Notes under the pieces: generated by a model | Told to the model about the DNA's origin: nothing | Databases searched by the model: none | What the model saw: the letters and a program-made list of their open reading frames with translations, nothing else | Program-made: the position numbers and the translations under genes | Assembly: GCF_000714815.1 (NCBI RefSeq) | Contig: NZ_JMIH01000014.1 | Location: 558,001-622,000, forward strand | Source of the DNA: Anditalea andensis | GTDB taxonomy: Bacteria > Bacteroidota > Bacteroidia > Cytophagales > Cyclobacteriaceae | DNA length: 64,000 nucleotides | Direction of reading: 5' to 3' | Shown: in pieces, positions 7,755 to 16,962 of the stretch | Numbering within the stretch: the stretch's first letter is position 1 | Layout of the letters: every line of letters starts with the position of its first letter

Positions 7755-8934
7755 AACATCCTTTCCAAATACCACCATCCCATTGCCATCGTCAAAAAGT
7801 GAAAGCAATAGAGTACTGGTAATAGATTCCCTTACAGAAGGGCAAAACAATATTGAAAACCTGGCAGAAGCACGAGATACCCAGACGATGATCAGGTTAT
7901 TAAAAAATGACCCAGCCATATATGACGTCTTAGATGCCGGGACTACGATGCGGTTCCTGACCGCTTATGCTGCTGTGACCAATAAGCAAAAGGTAATGTC
8001 AGGCACGGACCGGATGTGCGAACGTCCAATTGGCATACTGGTAGATGCTCTGCGAGAAATAGGTGCGGATATCCACTATTTAGGAGTGGAAGGATATCCT
8101 CCCTTAGCGGTAAATGGGCTACCTGAACAGAAATCCAGTAAAATCCGCATCCGTGGAGATGTAAGCAGTCAGTACATATCCGCCCTCCTGATGATAGCTC
8201 CTCTTCTAACCAGGGGCCTCAGTTTGGAACTGACAGGGAAAATAGGATCAAGAACATATATAGAAATGACCCTGCAGCTGATGCTACGTTTTGGGATCCG
8301 GTGTGTGTGGGAAGATAATGTGATTCATGTCCCTTCTCAGCCATACAGACCTACATCATATAAGGTAGAAAGTGACTGGTCAGGAGCCAGTTACTGGTTT
8401 AGCCTAGTGGCATGTGCAGAAGAGGCAGAAATCTTACTTACAGGACTGAAGAAAGACAGCCTTCAGGGAGATGCCGAAATTGTACATATTATGGACAAAC
8501 TAGGGGTAGAAAGCAGATTTTCTGACAATGGCGTCCATCTTTTTAAAAAGTCTGTCAGCGGTTTACCCTCCTTTGATTTTACCCACTGCCCTGACCTTGC
8601 TCAAACTGTAGCTGTAACTTGTGCCATTATAGGACAGAAAACTATATTTACAGGGCTTGAAAGTCTGCGTATTAAAGAAACTGACAGAATCTACGCGCTG
8701 CAGCAAGAACTTGCCAAAATAAACGCAAGGTTAGATGAAGGAACTGATGACAGCTTTACCTTGATTCCCACTGCGGATATTCCTGATCAGGTAAATATCC
8801 ATACCTATGATGACCACAGGATGGCAATGGCCTTTATGCCTCTTATGACCAAAACCAATGTAGCTTTTGATGATGCCGAAGTGGTAAATAAAAGCTACCC
8901 CAGTTTTTGGAAACATGTAGCCTTGCTCAAGTAG
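7729..8934 (+). CDS. aroA: 3-phosphoshikimate 1-carboxyvinyltransferase (EPSP synthase)
   Basis: 401 residues, a little shorter than the Escherichia coli enzyme. It joins shikimate 3-phosphate and phosphoenolpyruvate to give EPSP, the sixth shikimate step. The substrate-binding start PSSKSESNR is at residues 20-28. Further landmarks are DAGTTMRFL (residues 65-73), ERPIGILVDAL, SGDVSSQ-like RGDVSSQY, LRIKETDRI and DDHRMAMA. The loop reads AGTTMRF where E. coli has AGTAMRP. The gene overlaps the end of aroB by 26 nt. Other shikimate genes (aroC, aroD, aroE, aroK) are not in this window. Confidence 0.95.
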   Translation: MSQILLPRKTSFPNTTIPLPSSKSESNRVLVIDSLTEGQNNIENLAEARDTQTMIRLLKNDPAIYDVLDAGTTMRFLTAYAAVTNKQKVMSGTDRMCERPIGILVDALREIGADIHYLGVEGYPPLAVNGLPEQKSSKIRIRGDVSSQYISALLMIAPLLTRGLSLELTGKIGSRTYIEMTLQLMLRFGIRCVWEDNVIHVPSQPYRPTSYKVESDWSGASYWFSLVACAEEAEILLTGLKKDSLQGDAEIVHIMDKLGVESRFSDNGVHLFKKSVSGLPSFDFTHCPDLAQTVAVTCAIIGQKTIFTGLESLRIKETDRIYALQQELAKINARLDEGTDDSFTLIPTADIPDQVNIHTYDDHRMAMAFMPLMTKTNVAFDDAEVVNKSYPSFWKHVALLK

Positions 8935-8953
8935 ATTTATATATCAGGCTTTT

Positions 8954-9322
8954 ATGAAAAGTTTATATACTATTCTATTGCTAATCTTGTCAAACACTTT
9001 TATGACCTTTGCCTGGTATGGCCACCTTAAATTTAAAGACCTTAAATGGTTTGAAAACTTGGGACTTATATCTATTGTCATGATCAGCTGGGGGATCGCT
9101 TTATTTGAATACTTCTTTCAGGTACCTGCCAATAGAATAGGTTTCAAAGATTATGGAGGTCCTTTTTCCTTAGTAGAATTAAAAGTGCTTCAGGAGGTCA
9201 TCACCCTTTTAGTGTTCATGATATTTACATTGGTATTTTTCAAACAGGAAACCATTCGTGCCAACCATCTTATAGGCTTTGGATTTTTGGTCCTGGCCGT
9301 ATATTTTATTTTCAAAAAATAA
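8954..9322 (+). CDS. DUF486 (DMT-like) small membrane protein
   Basis: 122 residues with four predicted membrane helices (about 4-20, 36-54, 74-96 and 102-120). The loop AWYGHLKF near residues 21-28 and the FQVPANRIGF segment near 56-65 are typical of DUF486, a short relative of drug/metabolite transporters. No function is established for the family. Here it is embedded in the aromatic operon, 19 nt after aroA and 2 nt before pheA, so it is co-transcribed. A role in moving an aromatic intermediate or end product is possible, but this is inference from position only. Confidence 0.85.
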   Translation: MKSLYTILLLILSNTFMTFAWYGHLKFKDLKWFENLGLISIVMISWGIALFEYFFQVPANRIGFKDYGGPFSLVELKVLQEVITLLVFMIFTLVFFKQETIRANHLIGFGFLVLAVYFIFKK

Positions 9323-9324
9323 CT

Positions 9325-10167
9325 ATGGTATCTTCCATCCCAATTTCGACAAAAATAGCCATACAAGGTATCCCGGGATCCTTTCATCATCAAGTAGCCT
9401 TGGAGTGCTTTGGTGATGCATCATCTATTAAATGCTATGACGTTTTTGAGCAGGTGGCTAAATCGGTAGCAGAAGGGAGCTGCGACTTTGGGATCATGGC
9501 TATTGAAAATTCTATAGCAGGAGCCATACTTCCAAATTATGATCTGATAGACCGGCATAAGCTATATATAGATGGTGAGCATTATTTACCTATTTCACAT
9601 AATCTGATGGCCCTTCCCGGTACTACTTTAGAAGATCTGACTGAGGTGCAGTCTCATCCTATGGCATTATTACAATGTCATAATTTTTTTGAAAAGTATC
9701 CTACTATAAAGCTAACTTCAGAAAAAGATACCGCTTCCGTGGCCAAAAAGATCAGGCAAAATGGTTTATCAGCCATAGGCGCCATAGCCAGTAAGACTGC
9801 TGCAGATATATACGGTCTAGACATTCTAGCGGAAGACATACAGTCTTTCAAGGAAAATTACACCCGTTTTATCCTACTAAAATCAGGAAAATCTACGGGA
9901 GTTTTACCCCCCTCTAAGGCTTCGCTGAAGATCACCATAAAAAATGAAAAGGGTGGTTTGGCTAAACTGCTCACCACCTTAGCTGAACACGACCTTGATC
10001 TTAGTAAAATCCAGTCTATCCCACTGATGGAAAGACCCTGGGATTATGCATTTTTCATAGATGTGCTAATATCTGATTGGATGCAATATAAAAATTCCCT
10101 CCACCAACTGGAAACAACTGGTGCTACAGTGAAAATACTAGGAGAATATATAAATCAAAAACCATGA
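9325..10167 (+). CDS. pheA: prephenate dehydratase with ACT domain
   Basis: 280 residues. It converts prephenate to phenylpyruvate for phenylalanine synthesis. The catalytic domain starts with IQGIPGSFHHQVAL (near 13-26) and contains MAIENSIAG (near 58-66) and the catalytic NYTRFILL (near 178-185). An ACT domain from about residue 198 (LKITIKNEKGGLAKLL, then SIPLMERPWDYAFFIDV) resembles the Phe-binding domain of allosteric prephenate dehydratases. Feedback inhibition by Phe is therefore likely on top of attenuation. No chorismate mutase domain is attached, since that activity is fused to the DAHP synthase. The gene ends with a 4-nt ATGA overlap onto the aminotransferase gene. Confidence 0.93.
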   Translation: MVSSIPISTKIAIQGIPGSFHHQVALECFGDASSIKCYDVFEQVAKSVAEGSCDFGIMAIENSIAGAILPNYDLIDRHKLYIDGEHYLPISHNLMALPGTTLEDLTEVQSHPMALLQCHNFFEKYPTIKLTSEKDTASVAKKIRQNGLSAIGAIASKTAADIYGLDILAEDIQSFKENYTRFILLKSGKSTGVLPPSKASLKITIKNEKGGLAKLLTTLAEHDLDLSKIQSIPLMERPWDYAFFIDVLISDWMQYKNSLHQLETTGATVKILGEYINQKP

Positions 10168-11312
10168 TAAAGCCATCCCATAGGCTGGATCAGGTAAAGG
10201 AATATTACTTTTCAGCCAAACTCAAAGAAGTAAAGCAGCTAATAGCCGAAGGGCAGCCTATCATACCAATGGGCATAGGTAGCCCAGATCTGCCACCCCA
10301 CCCCGCTATCATCAAAGCACTACAGCTTGCAGCTGCAAATGAAAACGCTCATGGCTACCAACCCTATCAGGGAAGTCCAGAACTGCGACTGGCTATGGCT
10401 AAGTTCTATGCAGAACATTACGGTGTAAATCTCGGTCCTTCTGAAATCCTTCCCCTGATGGGTTCGAAAGAAGGCATCATGCACATATCTATGGCATTTC
10501 TAAATCCTGGAGACCAAGTATTGGTACCCGATCCAGGATATCCTACCTATGCAGCTGTGGCGCATCTAGTCCATGCAGATCCTGTTCCCTATAAGCTGAT
10601 GGAGGAAAATAACTGGCAGCCAGATTTCAATTCACTGGAAGCTCTAGATCTATCGAAGATAAAGATCATGTGGACGAACTATCCACATATGCCCACAGGT
10701 GCTAAGGCTGGACAAAATCTATTTCAGAATCTGGTAAATTTTGGACAAAAGCATGGAATACTCATCGTACATGATAATCCTTATAGCTTTATACTCAATG
10801 ATAAACCCGAGAGTATCTTAGCTATTCAAGGTGCACAAAAAGTGGCGCTGGAGCTAAACTCCCTTAGTAAAACTTTCAATATCCCCGGATGGCGAGTCGG
10901 AATGGTAGCAGGCAGTAAAGAAAATCTCAATACCATATTACAGGTAAAAAGTAATATGGATTCCGGAATGTTTTCGGGGATTCAAGCCGGAGCAATAGCC
11001 GCATTGGAACTGAGCAACTCATGGCTTGAAGAAACCAATCAACACTATGCTACCAGAAGAACCCTTATATGGCAGTTGGTAGATACACTGGGTCTAACAT
11101 GTGAAAAAAATGCTGCGGGAATGTTTGTATGGGCAAAACTTCCAGGTAATACTGATGCCTATAAATATGCAGACTGGTTACTTTATGACAAAAAAATATT
11201 CATTACCCCCGGCAGTATCTTCGGACCGATGGGTGAAAATTACATCAGGTTTTCTCTATGTATAGAAGAGAATCAAATACTTGAAGCCATAAAACGGGTT
11301 AAATCAACATAA
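10164..11312 (+). CDS. class I/II pyridoxal-phosphate aminotransferase (probable aromatic aminotransferase)
   Basis: 382 residues, fold-type I. Landmarks are GIGSPDLPPHP near 37-47, YQPYQGSPELRLAMA near 71-85, VPDPGYPTYA near 117-126, and the Schiff-base lysine in LNSLSKTFNIPGWRVGM. The family interconverts amino acids and 2-oxo acids. Position between pheA and tyrA makes phenylpyruvate, 4-hydroxyphenylpyruvate or prephenate the likely acceptors. Sequence alone does not separate aromatic from aspartate or LL-diaminopimelate specificity. Its start codon overlaps the pheA stop, so translation should be coupled. It ends 7 nt before tyrA. Confidence 0.88.
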   Translation: MIKPSHRLDQVKEYYFSAKLKEVKQLIAEGQPIIPMGIGSPDLPPHPAIIKALQLAAANENAHGYQPYQGSPELRLAMAKFYAEHYGVNLGPSEILPLMGSKEGIMHISMAFLNPGDQVLVPDPGYPTYAAVAHLVHADPVPYKLMEENNWQPDFNSLEALDLSKIKIMWTNYPHMPTGAKAGQNLFQNLVNFGQKHGILIVHDNPYSFILNDKPESILAIQGAQKVALELNSLSKTFNIPGWRVGMVAGSKENLNTILQVKSNMDSGMFSGIQAGAIAALELSNSWLEETNQHYATRRTLIWQLVDTLGLTCEKNAAGMFVWAKLPGNTDAYKYADWLLYDKKIFITPGSIFGPMGENYIRFSLCIEENQILEAIKRVKST

Positions 11313-11319
11313 AAAATAT

Positions 11320-12174
11320 ATGACCATGAAAAAAATACACATCATAGGATTGGGATTGATAGGCGGTTCATTTGCCTTAGCTATAAAAAAGTCCCTGCCT
11401 CAAGTAACCATAACAGGTTTCGATAAAAAACAGCAGCATCAAGAAGATGCTAAATCCCTGAATTTAATAACAGAAATCAAAGAAATTCCAGATCAGGATA
11501 CTGATTTAATTCTATTAGCTACACCAGCTGATACACTTCTGCCCATTGCGTTACAACTATTGGAAAATATAGGACCCGATACGCTTATCATAGATTTCGG
11601 CTCTACCAAGGCATCAATATGTGAAAATTTAGCCAACCATCCCAAGAGGTCTCAATTCCTAGCAGGTCACCCTATCGCTGGCACAGAATACTCCGGACCC
11701 AGAGCCGCCAAGGAGGATCTATTGGAAAGAAAAGTGTTTATCATCTGTGAAATGGAAAAAACGGATATCCACCTCAAAGAGAAAGCTTATATCCTCTTAG
11801 ATGCATTGAACATGAAGTTAAGGTTTATGGATCCAAAGGACCATGATCTCCACCTGGCTTTTGTTTCCCATCTATCCCATATATCTTCATTTATGCTAGG
11901 AAAAACTGTGCTGGATAAAATGGATGATGAAAGCCATATCTTTGATATGGCTGGGAGTGGTTTTGCCTCCACAGTGAGGCTTTCCAAAAGTTCTCCTGAA
12001 ATGTGGGTACCTATTATCAAAGAAAACAAACTACATATACTTGAAGCCCTTGGCAGCTATATCATTAGGCTTCAAAGTTTCCAAAAAAGAATAGCAGAAG
12101 GTAAATTTGAAGACCTTCAATCTGAAATGGAAAACATAAACAGAATTAAAGACATCCTCGATCTGGATAAATGA
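11320..12174 (+). CDS. tyrA: prephenate dehydrogenase
   Basis: 284 residues. It oxidatively decarboxylates prephenate to 4-hydroxyphenylpyruvate for tyrosine synthesis. A Rossmann motif IIGLGLIGGSFALA is at residues 7-20. The substrate-site segment HPIAGTEYSGP is near 114-124, followed by a helical dimerisation region with HLAFVSHLSHISS. There is no ACT domain, unlike some family members. An alternative ATG lies 6 nt downstream (MKKIH). This is the last gene of the operon. Its TGA directly abuts the TCA (stop on the other strand) of the converging gene, giving TGATCA, and no terminator is seen at the junction. Confidence 0.93.
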   Translation: MTMKKIHIIGLGLIGGSFALAIKKSLPQVTITGFDKKQQHQEDAKSLNLITEIKEIPDQDTDLILLATPADTLLPIALQLLENIGPDTLIIDFGSTKASICENLANHPKRSQFLAGHPIAGTEYSGPRAAKEDLLERKVFIICEMEKTDIHLKEKAYILLDALNMKLRFMDPKDHDLHLAFVSHLSHISSFMLGKTVLDKMDDESHIFDMAGSGFASTVRLSKSSPEMWVPIIKENKLHILEALGSYIIRLQSFQKRIAEGKFEDLQSEMENINRIKDILDLDK

Positions 12175-12933
12175 TCAGAGCGTTTCGAAATAATCAGCAG
12201 CCTTAATAAGCCTACTTCCATACCAGGAGAAGATCTCCCCATCTACGAGTTTCACTTCTGCGTATGGAAAAAGTCTTTTAAAGTTTTCTATATGTTTTTC
12301 CCGATATGGAAAGGGTTCCGAACTGAGCAGTACGTTTTCAGGATTTAATTGCTGAAGCTCTTCTATGCTGTACTGCGGGTACCTTTCTCGATCTATTAAA
12401 TTGGTAAAGCCTGCCTTTTCCAGTAGATGATCGATAAATGTATTTGTCCCTACCACCGTGATAGGGTCTTGCCATATAAAATATATGGCTGTGCCCTTAT
12501 AAATAAAATCTCTTCTAAAATTAACTGAAATCCAATTGGTGATGCGCTCAGCTTCTACTTCCTTCTCTGTTATAATACCTAAAGAAGTCATCATGTCCAA
12601 AGCGTCCTGTACGGTAAATATATCACTTACCCATACCGGATATTTCTCTGCCAGCTGCTCTATACCTTCTTTGTAGTTTTCCTCCTTATTACCTATTATC
12701 AGATCAGGCGCCAACCTATCGATCACATCAAACCTAAAATTCTTGGTCCCTCCTACGATGGTTTTTGTATCCTTAAATCCTTTTGGATGCACACAGAATT
12801 TAGTTACCCCTACGATCTGGTCCCCCAAGCCCATATCTACCAAAAGCTCCGTCTGGCTGGGAACCAAAGAAATAATCCTCTTCGGGGTATCTTCTAGATA
12901 TACCGTTCGATTTAGCTGATCTATATATTCCAT
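12175..12933 (-). CDS. BtuF-like helical-backbone metal-receptor protein without signal peptide
   Basis: 252 residues. The pattern RIISLVPSQTELLVDMGLGDQIVGVTKF (about residues 19-46), the mid-protein APDLIIGNKEENYKEGIEQL and the closing half with PENVLLSSEPFPYREKH match periplasmic binding proteins of the B12/siderophore type. These have two lobes joined by one long helix. No signal peptide or lipobox is present; the chain starts directly with MEYIDQLNRTVYLED. It is therefore probably cytoplasmic, or its export signal is lost. Signal-less versions are frequent in Bacteroidota, and their ligand is unknown. It converges on tyrA with abutting stop codons. Confidence 0.75.
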   Translation of the reverse strand: MEYIDQLNRTVYLEDTPKRIISLVPSQTELLVDMGLGDQIVGVTKFCVHPKGFKDTKTIVGGTKNFRFDVIDRLAPDLIIGNKEENYKEGIEQLAEKYPVWVSDIFTVQDALDMMTSLGIITEKEVEAERITNWISVNFRRDFIYKGTAIYFIWQDPITVVGTNTFIDHLLEKAGFTNLIDRERYPQYSIEELQQLNPENVLLSSEPFPYREKHIENFKRLFPYAEVKLVDGEIFSWYGSRLIKAADYFETL

Positions 12934-13098
12934 TTCTTGTCGTTTTTAAATTTTATAGCAAGCAAAATCTTTGCTGATTTTTTGTCCAAACTATATTTCA
13001 TTCACCCTACCTTGATCAAATGCAGCTTGACAGGGATTAATTAAAACATACATCAAATGAGCCATATCTGATTCTATTATCTATTTTAAAAATGACTG

Positions 13099-13869
13099 TT
13101 AATAAATCACAGATTCAGCAAATGCAGTTATTTGTTTGGCTTTGGATGCTATGGATTCATTGGCATTTAACCGTAAGACGGGTATGTTACGGGCTTCCAC
13201 AGCTTCTACAAACATCCGTTTTTCAATAGCAGTCTCCTCTCTCGACTTTCTGATCATTTCTTCTGATAAATTTTCATCTCGGGGCTTTAGCTTACCTCTG
13301 GTCATAGTCCGCTCTATGATGGTATCAATATCCCCTTCAAAAAGGACTAAACCTGAAGGCAAATAAATATTATCTAAAACATGTGATACCTGGCTCTGTA
13401 AAGGTTCCTGTTTAGATTCATCAGTGAAATAATTCAGATTAAGTACTAATCCTTCATCTAAAACAAAGCAATTTTTTGAATCATTAGTTTTGATGGCCTG
13501 CAAATTTTGAAAAATACTCATCATATAATAAACAGCATGAAACCGCAGATCTTTACCATAGATATCCTGGTTTTTTGTCATGGTTATGTCCCAAAATATC
13601 TCAATCAGGGTTTCATTTTGAGCCATAAAATCATCCAATACCTTACTTTCATGAGCAATCTTTATTTTAGGTGTTGTAGGCAATCCAATCATCCCTTTCA
13701 GGAAATTTTTAAGCTGTTCCTTTAAACCTACTTTAGCTGGAAGGGGTTTCTTAAACAGATCCTCTAACATGCTCCATTTGTCATTATCGGTTTGTAGGTT
13801 TTTTAAATATTTGTAAGTACTAGTCTTGCCGACGCCTGGAACTCCCACTAATTCTATATATCGGGACAT
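13099..13869 (-). CDS. P-loop NTPase / nucleotide-kinase-like protein of unknown function
   Basis: 256 residues. A Walker A motif, GVPGVGKTS, is at residues 9-17 just after the first strand, as in nucleoside, thymidylate and adenylate-type kinases. Further in, CFVLDEGLVLNLNYF looks like the Walker B/substrate region, and RTMTRGKLKPRDENL could be an Arg-rich lid. The overall order fits a small-molecule or sugar-kinase P-loop fold, but I do not recognise the subfamily or substrate. The gene stands alone with about 165 nt on its downstream side and about 190 nt upstream. No consensus promoter was found. Confidence 0.65.
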   Translation of the reverse strand: MSRYIELVGVPGVGKTSTYKYLKNLQTDNDKWSMLEDLFKKPLPAKVGLKEQLKNFLKGMIGLPTTPKIKIAHESKVLDDFMAQNETLIEIFWDITMTKNQDIYGKDLRFHAVYYMMSIFQNLQAIKTNDSKNCFVLDEGLVLNLNYFTDESKQEPLQSQVSHVLDNIYLPSGLVLFEGDIDTIIERTMTRGKLKPRDENLSEEMIRKSREETAIEKRMFVEAVEARNIPVLRLNANESIASKAKQITAFAESVIY

Positions 13870-13966
13870 GTTATAAAAGAGATTTAATTTATAAATATTA
13901 TAGCGTTCTCCATATAATTAATTATCCAAAATACCCACTGACAAAAGCTATTAGGAGAAATGGTTA

Positions 13967-14016
13967 TCAAAGGTCATATGCTGGTACCTCTTACCAAATA
14001 GCAAAATGACCTTTGA
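13967..14016. terminator. long inverted repeat, possible terminator of the M42 peptidase gene
   Basis: TCAAAGGTCAT (13967-13977) pairs with ATGACCTTTGA (14006-14016). An inner stem TGGTA/TACCA (13982-13986 with 13992-13996) can stack inside it. The T-run on the minus-strand side is weak and the one on the + side is better, so its polarity is uncertain. Confidence 0.5.
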
Positions 14017-14060
14017 TTCTTTTTATTATTGATCTAATCGTGAGGAAACAATACATTATA

Positions 14061-15128
14061 TCAATTTATATATTTGAAATTATATTGTGGGTCTAGGTCC
14101 ATCAAAAATCCCAAAATCAATTGTATCACTTGATTGATGTCCGATTTACTGGCCGTCTCCACTGTAGTATGCATGTATTTGAGCGGCAAAGAAATTAAAG
14201 CTGAAGGCACACCATCATTAGAATAAGCAAAAGCATCTGTATCTGTACCGGTAATCCTCGATGCAGCAGCCCTCTGAAATGGAATATCTCTAGACACTGC
14301 ACTGGAAATAATTATATCCAAAAGCTTTTTATGAACAGAGGCTCCATAGGTAAGGACAGGGCCCTTTCCTGCAATCTGTTCCCCACTATTTATTTTATTA
14401 TAAAGGGGAGCTGTTGTGTCATGGCACACATCTGTAATAATGGCCACATGTGGTTTGATCTTATTGGCTATCATTTGGGCGCCCCGTAGACCTATCTCTT
14501 CCTGTACCGCATTGACCACATAGAGTCCAAATGGCAGTTTGGTACTTTTTTCTTTCAGCAAACGGGCTACCTCTGCTATCATATATCCTCCTATTCTATT
14601 ATCAAGTGCTCTGCCGGCATAGAATTTCCCATTAAGATCAGAAAGCTCATCTTGAAAGGTCACGACACATCCTACATGGATGCCTAGGTCTTCAACTTCC
14701 TGCTTATTTCTGGCCCCCACATCTATGAAAATGTTTTCCATCTTAGGAGTTTCTTCTTTGGCTGTATCTCGTACATGTATTGCAGGCCAGCCAAACACCC
14801 CTTTTACTACTTTTTCATCTGTATGGATATTTACTCTCATAGAAGGAGCTATCATATGATCTGACCCCCCATTTCTCCTTACATAAATATATCCTTCAGA
14901 AGTTATATAATTCACAAACCATGAAATTTCATCAGCGTGCGCCTCTATGACCACCTTAAAATCGGCCTCCGGATTAATTACTCCTACTACAGTACCGTAG
15001 TTATCTGTAAAATAATCATCTACAAACGGCCTTATATAATCAAGCCATATCTGTTGCCCCGGGGCTTCAAATCCAGTAGGAGAAGCATTGTTGAGGTACT
15101 TGTATAAAAATTTTTCGTTGTTGTCCAT
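14061..15128 (-). CDS. M42-family metallo-aminopeptidase
   Basis: 355 residues from the ATG at 15128; a GTG at 15149 would add seven residues and is less likely. The M42 family (glutamyl aminopeptidase/tetrahedral aminopeptidase group, often annotated endoglucanase M) makes large cytosolic peptide-trimming particles with two metal ions. Ligand and catalytic motifs are all present: AHADE (His64, Asp66), GRALDNRIGG, VQEEIGLRG, ITDVCHD and KYMHTTVE. The opening NNASPTGFEAPGQQ is also family-typical. It is a soluble enzyme without a signal peptide. It lies downstream of the carboxylase gene in the same orientation, separated by about 225 nt, so it may be a separate unit. Confidence 0.92.
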   Translation of the reverse strand: MDNNEKFLYKYLNNASPTGFEAPGQQIWLDYIRPFVDDYFTDNYGTVVGVINPEADFKVVIEAHADEISWFVNYITSEGYIYVRRNGGSDHMIAPSMRVNIHTDEKVVKGVFGWPAIHVRDTAKEETPKMENIFIDVGARNKQEVEDLGIHVGCVVTFQDELSDLNGKFYAGRALDNRIGGYMIAEVARLLKEKSTKLPFGLYVVNAVQEEIGLRGAQMIANKIKPHVAIITDVCHDTTAPLYNKINSGEQIAGKGPVLTYGASVHKKLLDIIISSAVSRDIPFQRAAASRITGTDTDAFAYSNDGVPSALISLPLKYMHTTVETASKSDINQVIQLILGFLMDLDPQYNFKYIN

Positions 15129-15199
15129 AGTTTGTATTTTAAATTCCACCCTCCACCGATCCTGACGGCAATTATTTAGATAGGGTGTTTTAGTAATGG

Positions 15200-15220
15200 G
15201 AGGACCCTATTCAGGTCCTC
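15200..15220. repeat. short perfect inverted repeat between the carboxylase and M42 genes
   Basis: GAGGACC (15200-15206) and GGTCCTC (15214-15220) flank a 7-nt loop. No T-run follows on the minus strand, so it is not a convincing terminator. It could be an operator or an mRNA hairpin in the M42 leader. Confidence 0.35.
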
Positions 15221-15353
15221 ATATTATTTAATACCTATATACTCCTATTGCATATTGAGCTGACTATTCTCAAACATTTAAGTTATCAAATTTATGTGGC
15301 TTATGAATACTATAGAAAATAAATAAAACAAAGTGATCCGAGAACTATACTTC

Positions 15354-16937
15354 TCAAAGCGGAATATTCCCGTGCTTCTTCCTTGGAATCTTGTCCACTT
15401 TATTTTCTAGCATTTTAAAGCCGCCGATGAGTTTCGCTCTGGTTTCAGCTGGAAAGATTACTTCATCCACAAATCCTCGATGTGCTGCCCTGTAAGGATT
15501 GGCAAATTTTGCAGTATATTCATCTACTTTTTCCTGCAGTTTTGCTTCTGGATTTTCAGATTCAGATATTTCTTTTTTGAAGATAATTTCTGCAGCACCT
15601 TTTGCTCCCATTACAGCTATCTCAGCTGAAGGCCAGGCAAAATTAAGGTCTGCACCTATATGTTTGGAGTTCATCACATCATATGCCCCCCCGTAAGCCT
15701 TTCGTGTAATGACAGTAATTCGCGGAACTGTAGCTTCTGAGAAAGCATATAATAATTTTGCCCCATTGGTTATTATGCCGTTCCATTCCTGATCTGTACC
15801 CGGAAGAAAGCCCGGTACATCTACGAGGACTAAAAGCGGTACATTGAAGCAGTCACAGAAACGTACAAACCTTGCTGCCTTTATAGAAGCATCATTGTCC
15901 AGAACCCCGGCCATGGACTGAGGCTGGTTCCCTACTATTCCTATGCTTCGTCCTGCTATTCTGGCAAAACCTACTACTATATTGTCAGCAAAATTCTTAT
16001 GAACCTCTAAAAATGAACTGTCATCTACGATACCAGCAATAACTTCACGCATATCATACGGGTGATTGGGATTATCAGGTATGATATCATTTAACACAGC
16101 CCTACTTTCATCATCTTTTAACTCATAAGGGTAAATAGGAGCTATATCCTCACAATTCTGTGGCACATAACTCAATATTTTTTTGATGTTTTGAATACAT
16201 TCAAGTTCATTTGCACAGGAAAAATGGGTTACACCACTTTTAGTACTATGAGCACTTGCCCCGCCCAGTTCCTCTGCAGAAACTGTTTCCTGGGTCACAG
16301 TTTTCACTACATTGGGGCCAGTTACAAACATATAAGAAGTATTTTCTACCATCAGTATAAAATCAGTAATGGCAGGTGAATATACAGCTCCTCCTGCACA
16401 TGGTCCCATAATACCGGACAGCTGCGGGATCACCCCAGAGGCAAGGGTATTTCTGTAGAAAATATCTGCATATCCACCCAGAGAATTAACTCCTTCCTGA
16501 ATACGCGCCCCTCCTGAATCATTTAAACCTATTATAGGAGCACCGTTTTTCATAGCCATATCCATGAGTTTACATATCTTCTCTGCATGGGTTTCTGATA
16601 AGGACCCTCCAAATACGGTGAAATCCTGAGAAAAAACATATGTAAGCCTGCCGTTTATGTTTCCATAACCGGTTACTACTCCGTCACCTAAAAAATGTTC
16701 TTTGTCTATATCAAAATCCTTTCCCCGATGCATGACAAATTTGTCAATTTCCTGAAAAGATCCTTCGTCTATCAAAAGATGAATTCGTTCCCTTGCGGTT
16801 AATTTTCCTTTTTTGTGTTGGGCAGCTATCCTAGCTTCTCCCCCTCCCAAAAGTGCCTCTTCATTTTTTTTGTTTAACAGATCGATTTTTTCCTGATTCC
16901 CAGGCAGGGTATATATTCCCTTAGTAGAACTTTCCAT
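15354..16937 (-). CDS. acyl-CoA carboxylase, carboxyltransferase (beta) subunit, propionyl-CoA type
   Basis: 527 residues from the ATG at 16937. The enzyme transfers CO2 from carboxybiotin to an acyl-CoA, most often propionyl-CoA, leading to methylmalonyl-CoA. The two crotonase-fold halves are visible. The first has [29 protein letters not shown] and [15 protein letters not shown]. The second has [28 protein letters not shown] and [14 protein letters not shown]. An in-frame ATG at 16961 would add eight residues, but it sits at or before the transcription start predicted from the -7 box at 16963-16970. The shorter form is preferred. No biotin carboxylase or biotin carrier gene is next to it. 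Confidence 0.92.
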   Translation of the reverse strand: MESSTKGIYTLPGNQEKIDLLNKKNEEALLGGGEARIAAQHKKGKLTARERIHLLIDEGSFQEIDKFVMHRGKDFDIDKEHFLGDGVVTGYGNINGRLTYVFSQDFTVFGGSLSETHAEKICKLMDMAMKNGAPIIGLNDSGGARIQEGVNSLGGYADIFYRNTLASGVIPQLSGIMGPCAGGAVYSPAITDFILMVENTSYMFVTGPNVVKTVTQETVSAEELGGASAHSTKSGVTHFSCANELECIQNIKKILSYVPQNCEDIAPIYPYELKDDESRAVLNDIIPDNPNHPYDMREVIAGIVDDSSFLEVHKNFADNIVVGFARIAGRSIGIVGNQPQSMAGVLDNDASIKAARFVRFCDCFNVPLLVLVDVPGFLPGTDQEWNGIITNGAKLLYAFSEATVPRITVITRKAYGGAYDVMNSKHIGADLNFAWPSAEIAVMGAKGAAEIIFKKEISESENPEAKLQEKVDEYTAKFANPYRAAHRGFVDEVIFPAETRAKLIGGFKMLENKVDKIPRKKHGNIPL

Positions 16938-16962
16938 GTAATGACAATTAGATGATTTCATT

